Shown piece after piece: positions 34,733 through 43,554 of a stretch of 64,000 nucleotides of DNA. The translations under genes were made by a program, and so were the position numbers. This DNA is from UBA5314 sp040217815 (lineage in GTDB: Bacteria; Bacillota; Syntrophomonadia; Syntrophomonadales; Syntrophomonadaceae), in assembly GCA_040217815.1 (NCBI GenBank), contig JBEHWI010000009.1, forward strand, positions 35,419 to 99,418. The letters run 5' to 3'. The notes under the pieces are model-generated. The model did not search any database and was not told the origin of the DNA. It worked only from the letters and a program-made list of their open reading frames with translations. How positions within the stretch are numbered: the stretch's first letter is position 1; each line of letters opens with the position of its first letter.

Positions 34733-35893
34733 ATGCGCAGAATACATTTGGAACATCTCCAACCGGGAATGATAATCGCGCGTACAGTGGTGGGCGTGGA
34801 CGGTCTGGCACTTCTTACCAAGAACACCCGCCTTACTGAAATGTACATAGCCCGTTTGAATAAATTGGGGCTTGGTTCCATTTACATCAAGGATGAGATG
34901 GGTGATGTAGAGGTTCCCGAGATCATCAGCGAACAGGTCCGGCGCTCGCTTACCAGTACCCTCAACAATTCCATTAAAGATCTCTCATCGGGCAAGATCA
35001 TCGACATGCGTCCTCTTAAAAAAAGCGTCAATTTGTTGTTGGATAATATAATCAGCAAACAAGATGCCTTGATTCAACTTGAGGAAATTCGCACCTATGA
35101 TGACTATGTTTTTCTGCATTCCATAAATGTGGCGGTATTTGCCATAATGACCGGACAGACGCTGGGATACACCGAAAATCAGCTTTGTGAACTGGGGCTG
35201 GGAGCTCTTTTGCACGACATAGGAATGATATCAGTTGATCCGGCGGTCTTATACAAAGTTGGACCTCTTACTCCTCAGGAAAACGAGCAGATCCGGGCCC
35301 ATGCCCAGATAGGCTTCAATATGCTGCGGACTTACCGGGAAGTCTCGACCAAGAGTATGCATATCGCCTACCAGCATCATGAAAGGATGGACGGCCTGGG
35401 CTATCCGCGCGGGTTGCAGGGCCGCCAGATTCTAGACTACGCCAGAATCGTCTCTATCGTTGACACATTTGACGCCCTTATATCGGACCGCCCCCATCGC
35501 ACCGGCTGCACAACCACCGATGCCCTGACTGTTATTCGCAAACTGGCCGGCACCTGTTTTGACCCGGAAATAATTGAAGCATTCGCTGCCAATGTGGCTC
35601 TATATCCGATGAACAGCCTGGTAAGGTTAAATACCGGCCACACCGCCGTGGTGGCAGCAGTCAACCGGCACCGTTTGCACAGCCCGGTAATTCGAGTAAT
35701 CTTTGATTCCAGGAACAAACCCGTTCTCAACTACGAAATTGATCTCAGCATTGCCAAAGAGGTATCCATAGTAAAACGACTCACCTATGAAGAGATCGAA
35801 GTACTGTACAAAATGAGCACCCCTTGTGACAGCTATTCTGTTCAGAACTCCATGTCTTCAGGGAAAGAGGCTTTTGTAGCTTCATCTCACTGA
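34733..35893 (+). CDS. HD-GYP domain protein (putative c-di-GMP phosphodiesterase), copy 2
   Basis: 386 residues, colinear with the preceding HD-GYP protein along the whole length: start MRRIHLEHLQPGMIIARTVVG, LLHDIGMIS, HHERMDGLGYPRGL and IVDTFDALISDRPHRTGC. The pair is a tandem duplication that has diverged. Catalytic signature intact. ATG 34733 follows AAGGAGGATAAATAT. The tail after residue 365 (Ser-rich) differs from copy 1. A strong terminator ends the unit. Confidence 0.9.
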   Translation: MRRIHLEHLQPGMIIARTVVGVDGLALLTKNTRLTEMYIARLNKLGLGSIYIKDEMGDVEVPEIISEQVRRSLTSTLNNSIKDLSSGKIIDMRPLKKSVNLLLDNIISKQDALIQLEEIRTYDDYVFLHSINVAVFAIMTGQTLGYTENQLCELGLGALLHDIGMISVDPAVLYKVGPLTPQENEQIRAHAQIGFNMLRTYREVSTKSMHIAYQHHERMDGLGYPRGLQGRQILDYARIVSIVDTFDALISDRPHRTGCTTTDALTVIRKLAGTCFDPEIIEAFAANVALYPMNSLVRLNTGHTAVVAAVNRHRLHSPVIRVIFDSRNKPVLNYEIDLSIAKEVSIVKRLTYEEIEVLYKMSTPCDSYSVQNSMSSGKEAFVASSH

Positions 35894-35907
35894 AACTTGC
35901 CTACACA

Positions 35908-35948
35908 CAAAAGGCCAATAGGGCAAATCCTCTATTGGCCTTTTTTTC
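35908..35948. terminator. Bidirectional terminator between HD-GYP copy 2 and the HTH gene
   Basis: AAAGGCCAATAG pairs perfectly with CTATTGGCCTTT; T-runs or A-runs on both sides. Confidence 0.88.
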
Positions 35949-35958
35949 GTGTATATGA

Positions 35959-36393
35959 TTAAATCTGGTTGATAGTCAGGTTCAAATGCAGGTTGGAACT
36001 GCTCAGTTGGCCGGAACTCAATAGCAGCTGAACAGCTTCACTTATGGCTCCGATATTACCACTGGTCTCCAGATGAAGGGTGAAGGCCGGGGAATCAACT
36101 TCAAACTCCAGCCGGGGGGAAGGAATATCAGAACGGTCTGTATTCACTTTCATTTCCCTTTTGGCCTGGGAGTTTTCACTTTTTTCGCGGCTTTTCTCAG
36201 CATTTTCGCCTTTGCGCGTTTTCCTGGGCTCCAAAGGTATGCTTAGCTCATGCAGCAGATTGTATACCCTGGACCTCGATATTCCCCAGGCTTCAGTAAT
36301 TCCGTTTACTCCTATTTCACTCTTCATTTCTCTCAAAACCTTTTTACGGTCCTTTTCCGGCATGGTTTCAAATTCAGCTAAAGAAACTACCAT
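35959..36393 (-). CDS. Small HTH-like DNA-binding protein
   Basis: 144 residues. Residues 10-55 look like a helix-turn-helix (KDRKKVLREMKSEIGVNGI, TEAWGISRSRVYNLLHEL), followed by a charged linker (about 58-88, Lys/Glu/Ser-rich) and a C-terminal domain of strands and a helix ending NLHLNLTINQI. The family is not recognised. The C-terminal half might oligomerise. ATG 36393 is six bases after GGAGGAGG. It could regulate the adjacent polysaccharide or HD-GYP genes; this is inferred from position only. Confidence 0.7.
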   Translation of the reverse strand: MVVSLAEFETMPEKDRKKVLREMKSEIGVNGITEAWGISRSRVYNLLHELSIPLEPRKTRKGENAEKSREKSENSQAKREMKVNTDRSDIPSPRLEFEVDSPAFTLHLETSGNIGAISEAVQLLLSSGQLSSSNLHLNLTINQI

Positions 36394-36629
36394 AATTAAC
36401 CTCCTCCAATATCTTCTGCCAGGGATCTTTCCCCAAGCTAATAATAATTATTCCTCAAAAATACCGAATAAGAATGACTTTAAGAAAATCGAAAGGTTTG
36501 ACACCACTCTTCAATTACATTTATATGATATAAAAGCATTTTTAATCAGGGGTAAAGCCGCCTTAATCTGTTGCCAAAAGTAATAATCGGTTGAGCAACT
36601 ACCCAATATTCCAATGGAGGATTGAAATT

Positions 36630-37697
36630 ATGATCGAAATATCCGGACCGCTCCTTGATGAGGAGGAAAAGAGCGCCGTTTTAGGTGTTTTAAACAGCGG
36701 CCGCTTGGCCCAGGGGACGGTTGTCCAAGAGTTCGAAGAAGCGTTTGCTGCTTATTGCGGAGTAAAGCATGCTGTCGCCACTTCTTCTGGCACCACCGCC
36801 CTGCATCTGGCGCTCCTGGCCCACGGTATTGGCCCGGGGGACGAGGTAATAACCACGCCCTTCACTTTTATAGCCACTCTTAATGCCATTATGTACGTTG
36901 GTGCCACTCCGGTTTTAGCGGATATAGACCCGCGAACTTTTAACCTCGACCCCGTAAAGGTAGAAAAACTTATCGGTCGTCATACCCGGGCCATCATTCC
37001 TGTCCACCTGTTCGGCCTGCCGGCCGACATGGAAAGCTTTTCCGAACTGGCCGGGAGTCATGGACTGGTTTTAATTGAAGACGCCTGCCAGGCGCACGGT
37101 GCCCAGTGGAATAAGCAAACGGTAGGCTCCTTCGGAACCGGCTGTTTCTCCTTTTATCCCACCAAGAATATGACTTCCGGCGAAGGCGGTATGATTACCA
37201 CCAACGAGGATAATCTAGCTGAACATTTGAGGCTATTGCGCAACCATGGTATGAAATCTAAGTATGATTACGTAGAACTGGGTTTCAATTTCCGGATGAG
37301 TGATATCCATGCGGCTATTGGTCTGTCCCAACTTTCCAAGTTGGAAACCTTTATAAATATACGCCAAAAAAACGCCGCCTTTTTGAGCGAACGCCTGCGT
37401 GATGTGGTGGAATGCCCGTTTATACCGCCAGCCGCTCGGCATGTTTTCAACCAGTATACGATTAAAATCAATACCAATCGAAACCAGTTGCTTGAGAGTT
37501 TACTGGCTTCGGGAGTGGGAGCCGCCGTATACTACCCGGTGCCTCTGCATCACCACCGTTTCTGGAATAAAAATGATCTTCAATATCCTGTGGCCGAAGC
37601 TGCATGCCAGTCAGTACTGTCCCTGCCGGTTCATCCACGCCTGGACCAATCGGATCTTGAGCTTATAACAAGACAGGTCAGAGACATACTCGCCTAA
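36630..37697 (+). CDS. DegT/DnrJ/EryC1/StrS family sugar aminotransferase
   Basis: A 355-residue PLP enzyme that transfers an amino group to a keto-sugar nucleotide. Landmarks: SGTTALHLAL, TPFTFIATLNAI, IEDACQAHGA and the PLP lysine in SFYPTKNMTSGEGGMI. ATG 36630 follows GGAGGATTGAAATT; an upstream TTG at 36591 would add 13 unrelated residues. Its stop overlaps that of the convergent dehydrogenase by four bases. Probably makes an amino-sugar for envelope polysaccharide. Confidence 0.9.
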   Translation: MIEISGPLLDEEEKSAVLGVLNSGRLAQGTVVQEFEEAFAAYCGVKHAVATSSGTTALHLALLAHGIGPGDEVITTPFTFIATLNAIMYVGATPVLADIDPRTFNLDPVKVEKLIGRHTRAIIPVHLFGLPADMESFSELAGSHGLVLIEDACQAHGAQWNKQTVGSFGTGCFSFYPTKNMTSGEGGMITTNEDNLAEHLRLLRNHGMKSKYDYVELGFNFRMSDIHAAIGLSQLSKLETFINIRQKNAAFLSERLRDVVECPFIPPAARHVFNQYTIKINTNRNQLLESLLASGVGAAVYYPVPLHHHRFWNKNDLQYPVAEAACQSVLSLPVHPRLDQSDLELITRQVRDILA

Positions 37698-38950
37698 TCA
37701 AAAATTGAGCCCAAATTGTATAGCCTGAGCAGGCTGCTCCAGTCTTTTTCACTATCAACAATTCCCCTGGTGTCAAAGACCACCGGTGTTCTCATCTCTT
37801 TTGCCAGGCTGGCATAGTCAAGGGTTTTAAACTCGGAATGATCGGCTAAAAGGAGAAGCATATCCGCCCCTTTGACCGCCCGCTGAAGCTTTCTTTCCTG
37901 TCCGTCAATCACGGCATAGGGATCATAAATCCGCAGCTGGAAACCTTCTGCTTTCAGCTGTTGGATAATTTCCAACGCCGGACTTTCCCGGGTATCCTCC
38001 ACATCACCCTTGTAGCTTACCCCCAGTACGGCGATACGGGGCAATTTTATTCCGCTTAAAAGGCCTCTCACTTTTTTTACAATGTACGCCGGCATGCTGC
38101 AATTGATCTTTCGTGCCTGGGAGATAAGTTCCGCCAGGTCAGGCGCTTTTTCAACTATAAAATAAGGATCCACCGCCAGGCAGTGTCCGCCAACTCCGGG
38201 ACCGGGCTTGAGGAAATCCACCCGGGGATGTTTATTGGCCATATCGATTACCTTAAGAACATTTATCCCCAGGTGGTTGCATATTTTAGCCAGCTCGTTG
38301 GCCAGGGCGATATTTACATCGCGGAAGGTATTCTCCATCAATTTAGTCATTTCCGCGCTGCGCAGATCAGTCAAGATAATCTGCCCCCTGATAAAGGAGC
38401 GATAGACGGCGGCCGCCTGCCTGCCGCATTCTTCGGAATACCCACCGATAACCCGATCGTTTGCTATTATTTCTTTCATGATCCGCCCGGGCATTACCCG
38501 TTCCGGGCAATGGGCCAAAAACAGGTCTTTTCCCACCTTCAAACCAGTTGTCTCAATAAGTGGCTTTACAGTCTCCTCACAAGTCAAGGGGGGAATGGTT
38601 GATTCAATAACGATTAGATTCCCGCCAGACAGTAGAGGGAGAAGCCCGCCTACGGCCTGTAATACAAAACTTAAATCACACGACTTATCACTGCTATTTG
38701 GTGTTGGCACGGCAATGATGAATGCATCAGCTGGTTTCGGTGTCGGCGATAAAAGCAGGCTTCTCTGGGTTAGAGCCTTTTTGAGCGCACTATTAAGGGA
38801 TGGTTCTTTGATATGGGTATATCCCCGGGAAAGTTCGTTTAAAACCTGGTCATTGCTGTCAACTCCAATTACTTTATGTCCATGCAAAGACAGAACTACA
38901 GCCGTCGGCAAACCGATATAGCCAAGTCCGATTACGCATATAGTCCCCAT
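37694..38950 (-). CDS. wecC: UDP-N-acetyl-D-mannosamine dehydrogenase-type nucleotide-sugar dehydrogenase
   Basis: 418 residues of the UDP-glucose/UDP-ManNAc dehydrogenase family, oxidising a sugar C6 to a uronic acid with two NAD. VIGLGYIGLPTAVVL is the NAD-binding loop, and GPGVGGHCLAVDPYFI holds the catalytic Cys. The VESTIPP and AHCPERVMPG motifs favour the ManNAc (WecC) or related HexNAc branch over UDP-glucose. ATG 38950 has no strong ribosome binding site. The gene converges with the aminotransferase, overlapping four bases. Confidence 0.85.
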   Translation of the reverse strand: MGTICVIGLGYIGLPTAVVLSLHGHKVIGVDSNDQVLNELSRGYTHIKEPSLNSALKKALTQRSLLLSPTPKPADAFIIAVPTPNSSDKSCDLSFVLQAVGGLLPLLSGGNLIVIESTIPPLTCEETVKPLIETTGLKVGKDLFLAHCPERVMPGRIMKEIIANDRVIGGYSEECGRQAAAVYRSFIRGQIILTDLRSAEMTKLMENTFRDVNIALANELAKICNHLGINVLKVIDMANKHPRVDFLKPGPGVGGHCLAVDPYFIVEKAPDLAELISQARKINCSMPAYIVKKVRGLLSGIKLPRIAVLGVSYKGDVEDTRESPALEIIQQLKAEGFQLRIYDPYAVIDGQERKLQRAVKGADMLLLLADHSEFKTLDYASLAKEMRTPVVFDTRGIVDSEKDWSSLLRLYNLGSIFD

Positions 38951-39141
38951 ATCTTGACAGCCCCCATATTATTCCTGGTATGGAAGAATGATATCCTATT
39001 GTATTTTGATTGATCATCAAAGGTTCATAAATGAGTCGTTTTTTAAGTCCTGGAACAGGGCACCCTCAAAGTTCATGGTAATATGTTTCTGTATTGGCAT
39101 AATTAATGTCATTTTTTATGGTTTTACCATATTTATAGTTA

Positions 39142-39383
39142 GTAGGCTGTTACCCCTAATACTGTGTATTATCAGCAGTCATATTTCTGTATGACTGGGT
39201 TGTCGTCAGTCGCAATACGTCCATTATTACTCATTACTTGACACCCACGGATGGGTTAATGGCGGCGACGTTCATGGACGAACTAGTGCAGCGATGCCAG
39301 GCCGGCAAGGAGCTGCGAGCCCGCTTTGTCCTACAAAAATATCCCTCGATGAGTAATACATAGTATTAGGGGTAACAGTCTAC
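39142..39383. mobile_element. MITE-like element, copy 1
   Basis: A 242-base segment with near-perfect terminal inverted repeats of about 29 bases (GTAGGCTGTTACCCCTAAT... and its complement; two mismatches). The body is strongly similar, in opposite orientation, to the element at 41680-41954. It has no transposase. It lies between wecC and the glycosyltransferase start, ending 27 bases before the latter, so it may affect that gene's expression. The rest of the 460-base gap shows nothing else. Confidence 0.82.
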
Positions 39384-39410
39384 AAGAAGGTTTTGTAGGG
39401 TGGGGTAAAT

Positions 39411-40493
39411 ATGAGGATAGTTTTTTTAACAGACGCATTGACCTCGGGGGGATTGGAGACTCATCTGCAAACATTTATAAACGAACTCATAAAAAGGGGG
39501 CATCAAGTACTTGTTCATTCATATTTTACAAACCCGGTATTTTTTCAAGGGATAAGAGATCCTCATGGCCTTTTCCACCACATGATCGGCACCGACGATG
39601 CGCTGACTGACATAGCCTCATTTGCTCCTGAGGTTGTTCATTCCCACCCCTTCTATGCTATTATCCGGGGCTCTCAGATAGCTGAAGCGCTGCACAAGCC
39701 CTTTTTTATCACCATCCACGGCCTCTATAATTCCGGTCTGGATAATTCGGAAAGCGGAGTCAGGGTTTGTGAAAAAGCAAGTTCAGTTATTGCTGTAGAC
39801 GATGGTGTTGCCGCCCTGCTGGCACGGTCCATTCCCACCCCGGAGAAACTGGTAGTAATCCCCAATGGAATAGACCTGCAAACTTTCAGCCCCCTTGCTC
39901 CGAGCCGCAACCGTTTAAAAGCACCGGGCTTCAATCCGGACTGCTTTACCATTACTTTTCTGACTCGTTTTCAAGACGGAAAGGAAACTCCGGTTTTTCA
40001 GCTCTTAGAGCATGCTCCCTTGATAGCCAAACGGCTGGGCGGATTAAACCTTATCCTGGTTGGATTCGGTTCTTTCTATGACCGGATTCAGGAATTAAGT
40101 AATATTGCCTGCCAGAAGAGCAAATTTCTACATGTCTTTCTAACGGGACCTCAGCTTGAAGTGAGACCGTATCTGGCCATGGCCGATCTGGTATTGGGCT
40201 GCGGCAGATCAGCCCTGGAAGCTATGGCCTGCCAGCGCCCTGTTTTTGCCGCTTATCAGACCGGGTTCGCCGGACTCATTGACAAAAACAGCTTTGATGA
40301 ACTGATTTTCAGCCTCAAAGGCTATTGGAATCCCCTGCCCGAAGAGGCCTTTATCGAATATCTCATTAAGCTCGGAAGAAGTGAAATCCGGCTTCGCCGT
40401 TCAGCCGAGCAAGGCCTGGAAATCATAAAAAGCCGTTTCAATATCATTGATGCGGTAACCCAATTAGAGAACATGTACCAGCAACACCTATAA
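39411..40493 (+). CDS. Family 4 glycosyltransferase
   Basis: 360 residues with the GT-B layout: SGGLETHLQTF at the N terminus, HSHPFYAIIRG, IPNGID and the C-terminal ADLVLGCGRSALEAMACQRPV with the conserved glutamate. GT4 enzymes transfer sugar from a nucleotide donor onto lipid or polysaccharide acceptors on the cytosolic side of the membrane. ATG 39411 follows GGGTGGGG. The epimerase follows after 82 bases, so the two act in the same pathway. Sugar and acceptor unknown. Confidence 0.88.
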   Translation: MRIVFLTDALTSGGLETHLQTFINELIKRGHQVLVHSYFTNPVFFQGIRDPHGLFHHMIGTDDALTDIASFAPEVVHSHPFYAIIRGSQIAEALHKPFFITIHGLYNSGLDNSESGVRVCEKASSVIAVDDGVAALLARSIPTPEKLVVIPNGIDLQTFSPLAPSRNRLKAPGFNPDCFTITFLTRFQDGKETPVFQLLEHAPLIAKRLGGLNLILVGFGSFYDRIQELSNIACQKSKFLHVFLTGPQLEVRPYLAMADLVLGCGRSALEAMACQRPVFAAYQTGFAGLIDKNSFDELIFSLKGYWNPLPEEAFIEYLIKLGRSEIRLRRSAEQGLEIIKSRFNIIDAVTQLENMYQQHL

Positions 40494-40575
40494 GCTGTCC
40501 GGGCTTAAAGGGAATATTTTTCCGGGATTCGAATGCGAAAGCTATAAAAAATCGGGGAAAGGCTGGGGTGTAAAA

Positions 40576-41553
40576 ATGTTAAAAAACAGCACCATACTGG
40601 TAACCGGTGGAGCAGGAGCGATTGGCAGGCATCTCGTCCATGAACTTGCCTCCCATAACCAGATTATTGTACTGGATAATCTGGCTTCCGGATACCTGGA
40701 TAATATCTTTGAACTAAAGAATATTGATTTTATCAATGCCTCTATTCTTGACGATGAAGTCTTGCGCTGTTTATTCTCCCGCTACGCAATCGACTACGTA
40801 TTTCACCTGGCAGCAAACTTCGCCAACCAGAATTCCGTGCTTTTTCCCCGCCGGGATCTGGAAATAAACAGCCTGGGAACGCTTAAATTGCTGCAATACT
40901 CGCAAGATGCCACCGTTAAGCGTTTTGTGTATACCTCATCTTCTTGTGTTTACGGCAATAAATCCTTACAAAACGATGAAAGCACCCTGGAATTTGAACC
41001 GGAAACACCCTACGCTATTTCGAAGTTGAGCGGAGAGATGTATGTAAATTTCTTCAATCACTACTGGAAGCTGCCCACTGTAGTAGTCCGGGTTTTTAAT
41101 GCCTATGGACCGGGCGAGTATCCCGGCCCGTTTAGAAACGTCATCACCAACTTCTTTTGGGCTGCTTTAAATCAAGCTCCACTGCACATTACCGGAAGCG
41201 GGGACGAAACCAGGGATTTTACCTTTGTGGGAGACGTTGTAAAAGGATTGCTTTCCTGTGCTACAAACGAAAAAGCCCCCGGCCAGGTCTTCAACATCGG
41301 GACTGGAAAAGAAACGGCGATAAAAGAAATCGCCGCCAAAATCAAAGCCCTTACCGGTTCTAAATCAACCCTATCGTACGTTCAGACACGCTCCTGGGAT
41401 ACCATATCACGCCGAAAGGCCAATATCGAAAAGGCCAGAACCATATTGGGATACGAACCGGTTGTTGATATTGATACCGGGCTGAAGGCCACCCTGGCCT
41501 GGTTTGAAAAGCAAAGGGGAAAATCCTTTAATAACAATCGTGTATTCTTCTGA
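40576..41553 (+). CDS. NAD-dependent sugar epimerase/dehydratase (GalE-like)
   Basis: 325 residues of the extended short-chain dehydrogenase family: NAD loop TGGAGAIGRHL at 9-19, SSSCVYGN, and the catalytic YAISK motif (Y-x-x-x-K) near residue 149. The sequence resembles UDP-glucose 4-epimerases and dTDP/GDP-sugar 4,6-dehydratases; I cannot decide between them. ATG 40576 is preceded by GGGGTGTAAAA. It follows the glycosyltransferase and ends before a bidirectional terminator. Confidence 0.88.
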   Translation: MLKNSTILVTGGAGAIGRHLVHELASHNQIIVLDNLASGYLDNIFELKNIDFINASILDDEVLRCLFSRYAIDYVFHLAANFANQNSVLFPRRDLEINSLGTLKLLQYSQDATVKRFVYTSSSCVYGNKSLQNDESTLEFEPETPYAISKLSGEMYVNFFNHYWKLPTVVVRVFNAYGPGEYPGPFRNVITNFFWAALNQAPLHITGSGDETRDFTFVGDVVKGLLSCATNEKAPGQVFNIGTGKETAIKEIAAKIKALTGSKSTLSYVQTRSWDTISRRKANIEKARTILGYEPVVDIDTGLKATLAWFEKQRGKSFNNNRVFF

Positions 41554-41594
41554 GGTTTTATTTAAGCTTTTAAAAATACCACCAAAAAACCGTT

Positions 41595-41630
41595 AAATAA
41601 AGCCCCGTTTATTCAGACGGGGCTTTATTT
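41595..41630. terminator. Terminator after the epimerase
   Basis: Perfect 14-bp stem AAATAAAGCCCCGT/ACGGGGCTTTATTT with an 8-base loop; works in both directions. Confidence 0.88.
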
Positions 41631-41679
41631 AATCGATACATAATATATGAGTTCAAAGGTGTATGGATTTAAACAAACT

Positions 41680-41954
41680 AGTACTCTGATAACTCTAATT
41701 CGGTGTATTACTCGTCGAAGGAAATTTTTGTAGGACAAGGCGGGCTCGCAACTCCTTGCCGTCCTGGCACCGGTGGCTCGCTCTTTGGCGTCCTGCCACC
41801 GCCACGTTAGACCGTCCGTGTTCGTCGCTGCATTAGCCCATCCGTGGGCATCAAGGAATGAGTAATACTGGACTGGACATATTGCGATTGACGACAACGC
41901 AGTCATGCAAAAATTTAACCGGCGATAATATATAATTAGGGTGAACAGAGTACT
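41680..41954. mobile_element. MITE-like element, copy 2 (inverted)
   Basis: A 275-base segment with imperfect terminal inverted repeats beginning AGTACTCTG at both ends. Its complement aligns through most of its length to the element at 39142-39383; shared blocks include GTCGTCA.TCGCAATA, CCCACGGATGGG and GCAAGGAG.TGCGAGCCCG. No intact transposase. A 93-codon frame crossing it on the minus strand is an accident of the element. The remaining bases up to 42128 show nothing. Confidence 0.8.
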
Positions 41955-42128
41955 GGCTTCTTATCATATTCAAATCCGTTACCATAAATCAGTTTAAAGA
42001 GTGCTGTTTAAATGATTACATGGCAGCCTGTATCTGACGGAACCAGCCCTGGGGAATGGGAGTGGAGCACATCGAACTGGTTGAAACGGGGAACAAATTG
42101 GGCTATTAAAAAAAAAGGGTGATGGCCT

Positions 42129-42911
42129 GTGAAATTAAAAAGACGCATATCCTGTGGCATTTCGGAATTGCAGTCACGCATTTCGCTCTCGGCCAACTTG
42201 TGCACCGGTTTTCGCGTTCTGTTGTACCATTCAGTTGGCACTCATACAGATGGTAAAACTTCTGGTGTTCACTTCGTGAATCCAGATTTATTTAACCGGC
42301 ATATGTCTATTCTTAAAGAGACTAAAGGCATTTCTGTGGTGGGCTTCCAGGAGGGCAATGGCTACGGTGACACTCTGGAAGTAGCGGTTACTTTTGATGA
42401 CGGTTTTAAAGACAGCCTTTCCGTGGCAGCTCCGATATTGACCAAACTGGAGATTCCTTTCACGGTTTTCGTTTCCGCGAAACACCTTAAATACGATATG
42501 CCAGATTACTTGAACGAGGCCGAGTTGAAAGAACTGGCGGCTCTGCCCGGTGCCACCATAGGCGCTCACGGTGCCAACCACCTGCCGTTGGCTCCACTCG
42601 ACCAAAGCGAGATATGGCACGAAGTGCATGACAGCAAAATTTATCTGCAAGACCTTTTGGGGAAACCGGTTTTGACCATGTCCTATCCATTCGGTTCGCT
42701 CAACCATGTAGTTAGGGACGCGGTTGAGAAAGCTGGCTACACGCGGGCTGCCTGCAGACACTGGGGAATTAATGATGCTTATAACGACCGGCTGCTTTTA
42801 TATCGAACCCCAATTCACGCCGAGGACGCAGAGCGAATTTTTATTCAGAAACTCAAAGGTTTTTGGGACTGGCATGGCCGCTTTCAAAGGGATCAAAAAA
42901 TATATGAATAA
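42129..42911 (+). CDS. Polysaccharide deacetylase (NodB-like)
   Basis: 260 residues, carbohydrate esterase 4-like. VTFDDGFKD holds the catalytic base and metal Asp, GAHGANHLPLAPL holds metal His residues, and SYPFGS is motif 3. It probably removes N-acetyl groups from cell-wall or exopolysaccharide. There is no signal peptide, so it may act inside the cell on lipid-linked sugars. GTG 42129 has a weak ribosome binding site (AAGGGTGATGG). Confidence 0.88.
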   Translation: MKLKRRISCGISELQSRISLSANLCTGFRVLLYHSVGTHTDGKTSGVHFVNPDLFNRHMSILKETKGISVVGFQEGNGYGDTLEVAVTFDDGFKDSLSVAAPILTKLEIPFTVFVSAKHLKYDMPDYLNEAELKELAALPGATIGAHGANHLPLAPLDQSEIWHEVHDSKIYLQDLLGKPVLTMSYPFGSLNHVVRDAVEKAGYTRAACRHWGINDAYNDRLLLYRTPIHAEDAERIFIQKLKGFWDWHGRFQRDQKIYE

Positions 42912-42940
42912 CGGGCCAGTATAGCTCCCACCATTACTTA

Positions 42941-42973
42941 AAAAAGAGGCGTCATTATTGGACGCCTCTTTTT
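42941..42973. terminator. Bidirectional terminator between deacetylase and tlp
   Basis: Perfect 13-bp stem AAAAAGAGGCGTC/GACGCCTCTTTTT. Confidence 0.9.
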
Positions 42974-42997
42974 GGGGTTGGTTGTACTTCTTCAGTT

Positions 42998-43219
42998 TCA
43001 CTCGCTATCCCGGTCCCGGGCTTCGTCTCGTATTTCCGCCCGCATTGAATCCAGGGCCTCCTCGCGCCTTCGGTTTTTGGCTTTAAGATCCCTTCTGGTT
43101 TTCGGATTGTCAGAGAGGGCTATCATTTCTTCGGCTGCGTCTATATTCTGCAACGTGTCGTCAATATGTTTCTGTATTTTCTCAACATTGTCACTCCGGT
43201 CGTCCGGCTTGTTTTTCAC
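42998..43219 (-). CDS. tlp: Small acid-soluble spore protein Tlp
   Basis: 73 residues, highly charged and helical, with the Tlp family pattern KPDDRSDNVEKIQKHI, then NIDAAEEM, RREEALDSMRAEIRDEA. In Bacillus, Tlp is made in the forespore and packed in the spore core. GTG 43219 follows AAGGAGGGTGCC. It is a direct sign that this organism forms, or recently formed, endospores. Regulation by a forespore sigma factor is expected but no promoter was recognised. Confidence 0.9.
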   Translation of the reverse strand: MKNKPDDRSDNVEKIQKHIDDTLQNIDAAEEMIALSDNPKTRRDLKAKNRRREEALDSMRAEIRDEARDRDSE

Positions 43220-43305
43220 TTAAGGCACCCTCCTTTAACCAAAATCTTTCTTGTATTCTTAGGAAGGCACGGACCTTTTATACTGGTATTCTCTGGTGAG
43301 CGGAG

Positions 43306-43377
43306 TATTGCAACACGGGGACGGAGATTTTGGTGCATTGTTCAATGGAACAAAATCTCCGTCCCCGTGTTGCAATA
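43306..43377. repeat. Perfect 27-bp inverted repeat, REP-like
   Basis: TATTGCAACACGGGGACGGA plus seven more bases is exactly complementary to the block ending at 43377, with an 18-base loop. The GGGGACGG core matches that of the palindrome at 5885-5928. Between tlp and pyc; the rest of this 335-base gap holds no recognised signal other than the pyc ribosome binding site. Confidence 0.88.
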
Positions 43378-43554
43378 GCTTTTTTACCTGTATATCCCGT
43401 TGATTTTGGAAGGGGAATTATAACTGTCTGGAGAATATATAATGATTTGAATGCTTTTAAGCATTCAATCCAAAGCTCGTTTAATAGAAATGAATCCATT
43501 AGACCATTAATATAGCGTATACTTCTTTATCAATCCATTAAGGAGCGTTTTGAC

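Noticed and set aside
41625..41906. 93-codon minus-strand frame over the second MITE
   Set aside because: It runs through the terminator and the element; the equivalent frame in the other copy is broken, so it is not a conserved gene.
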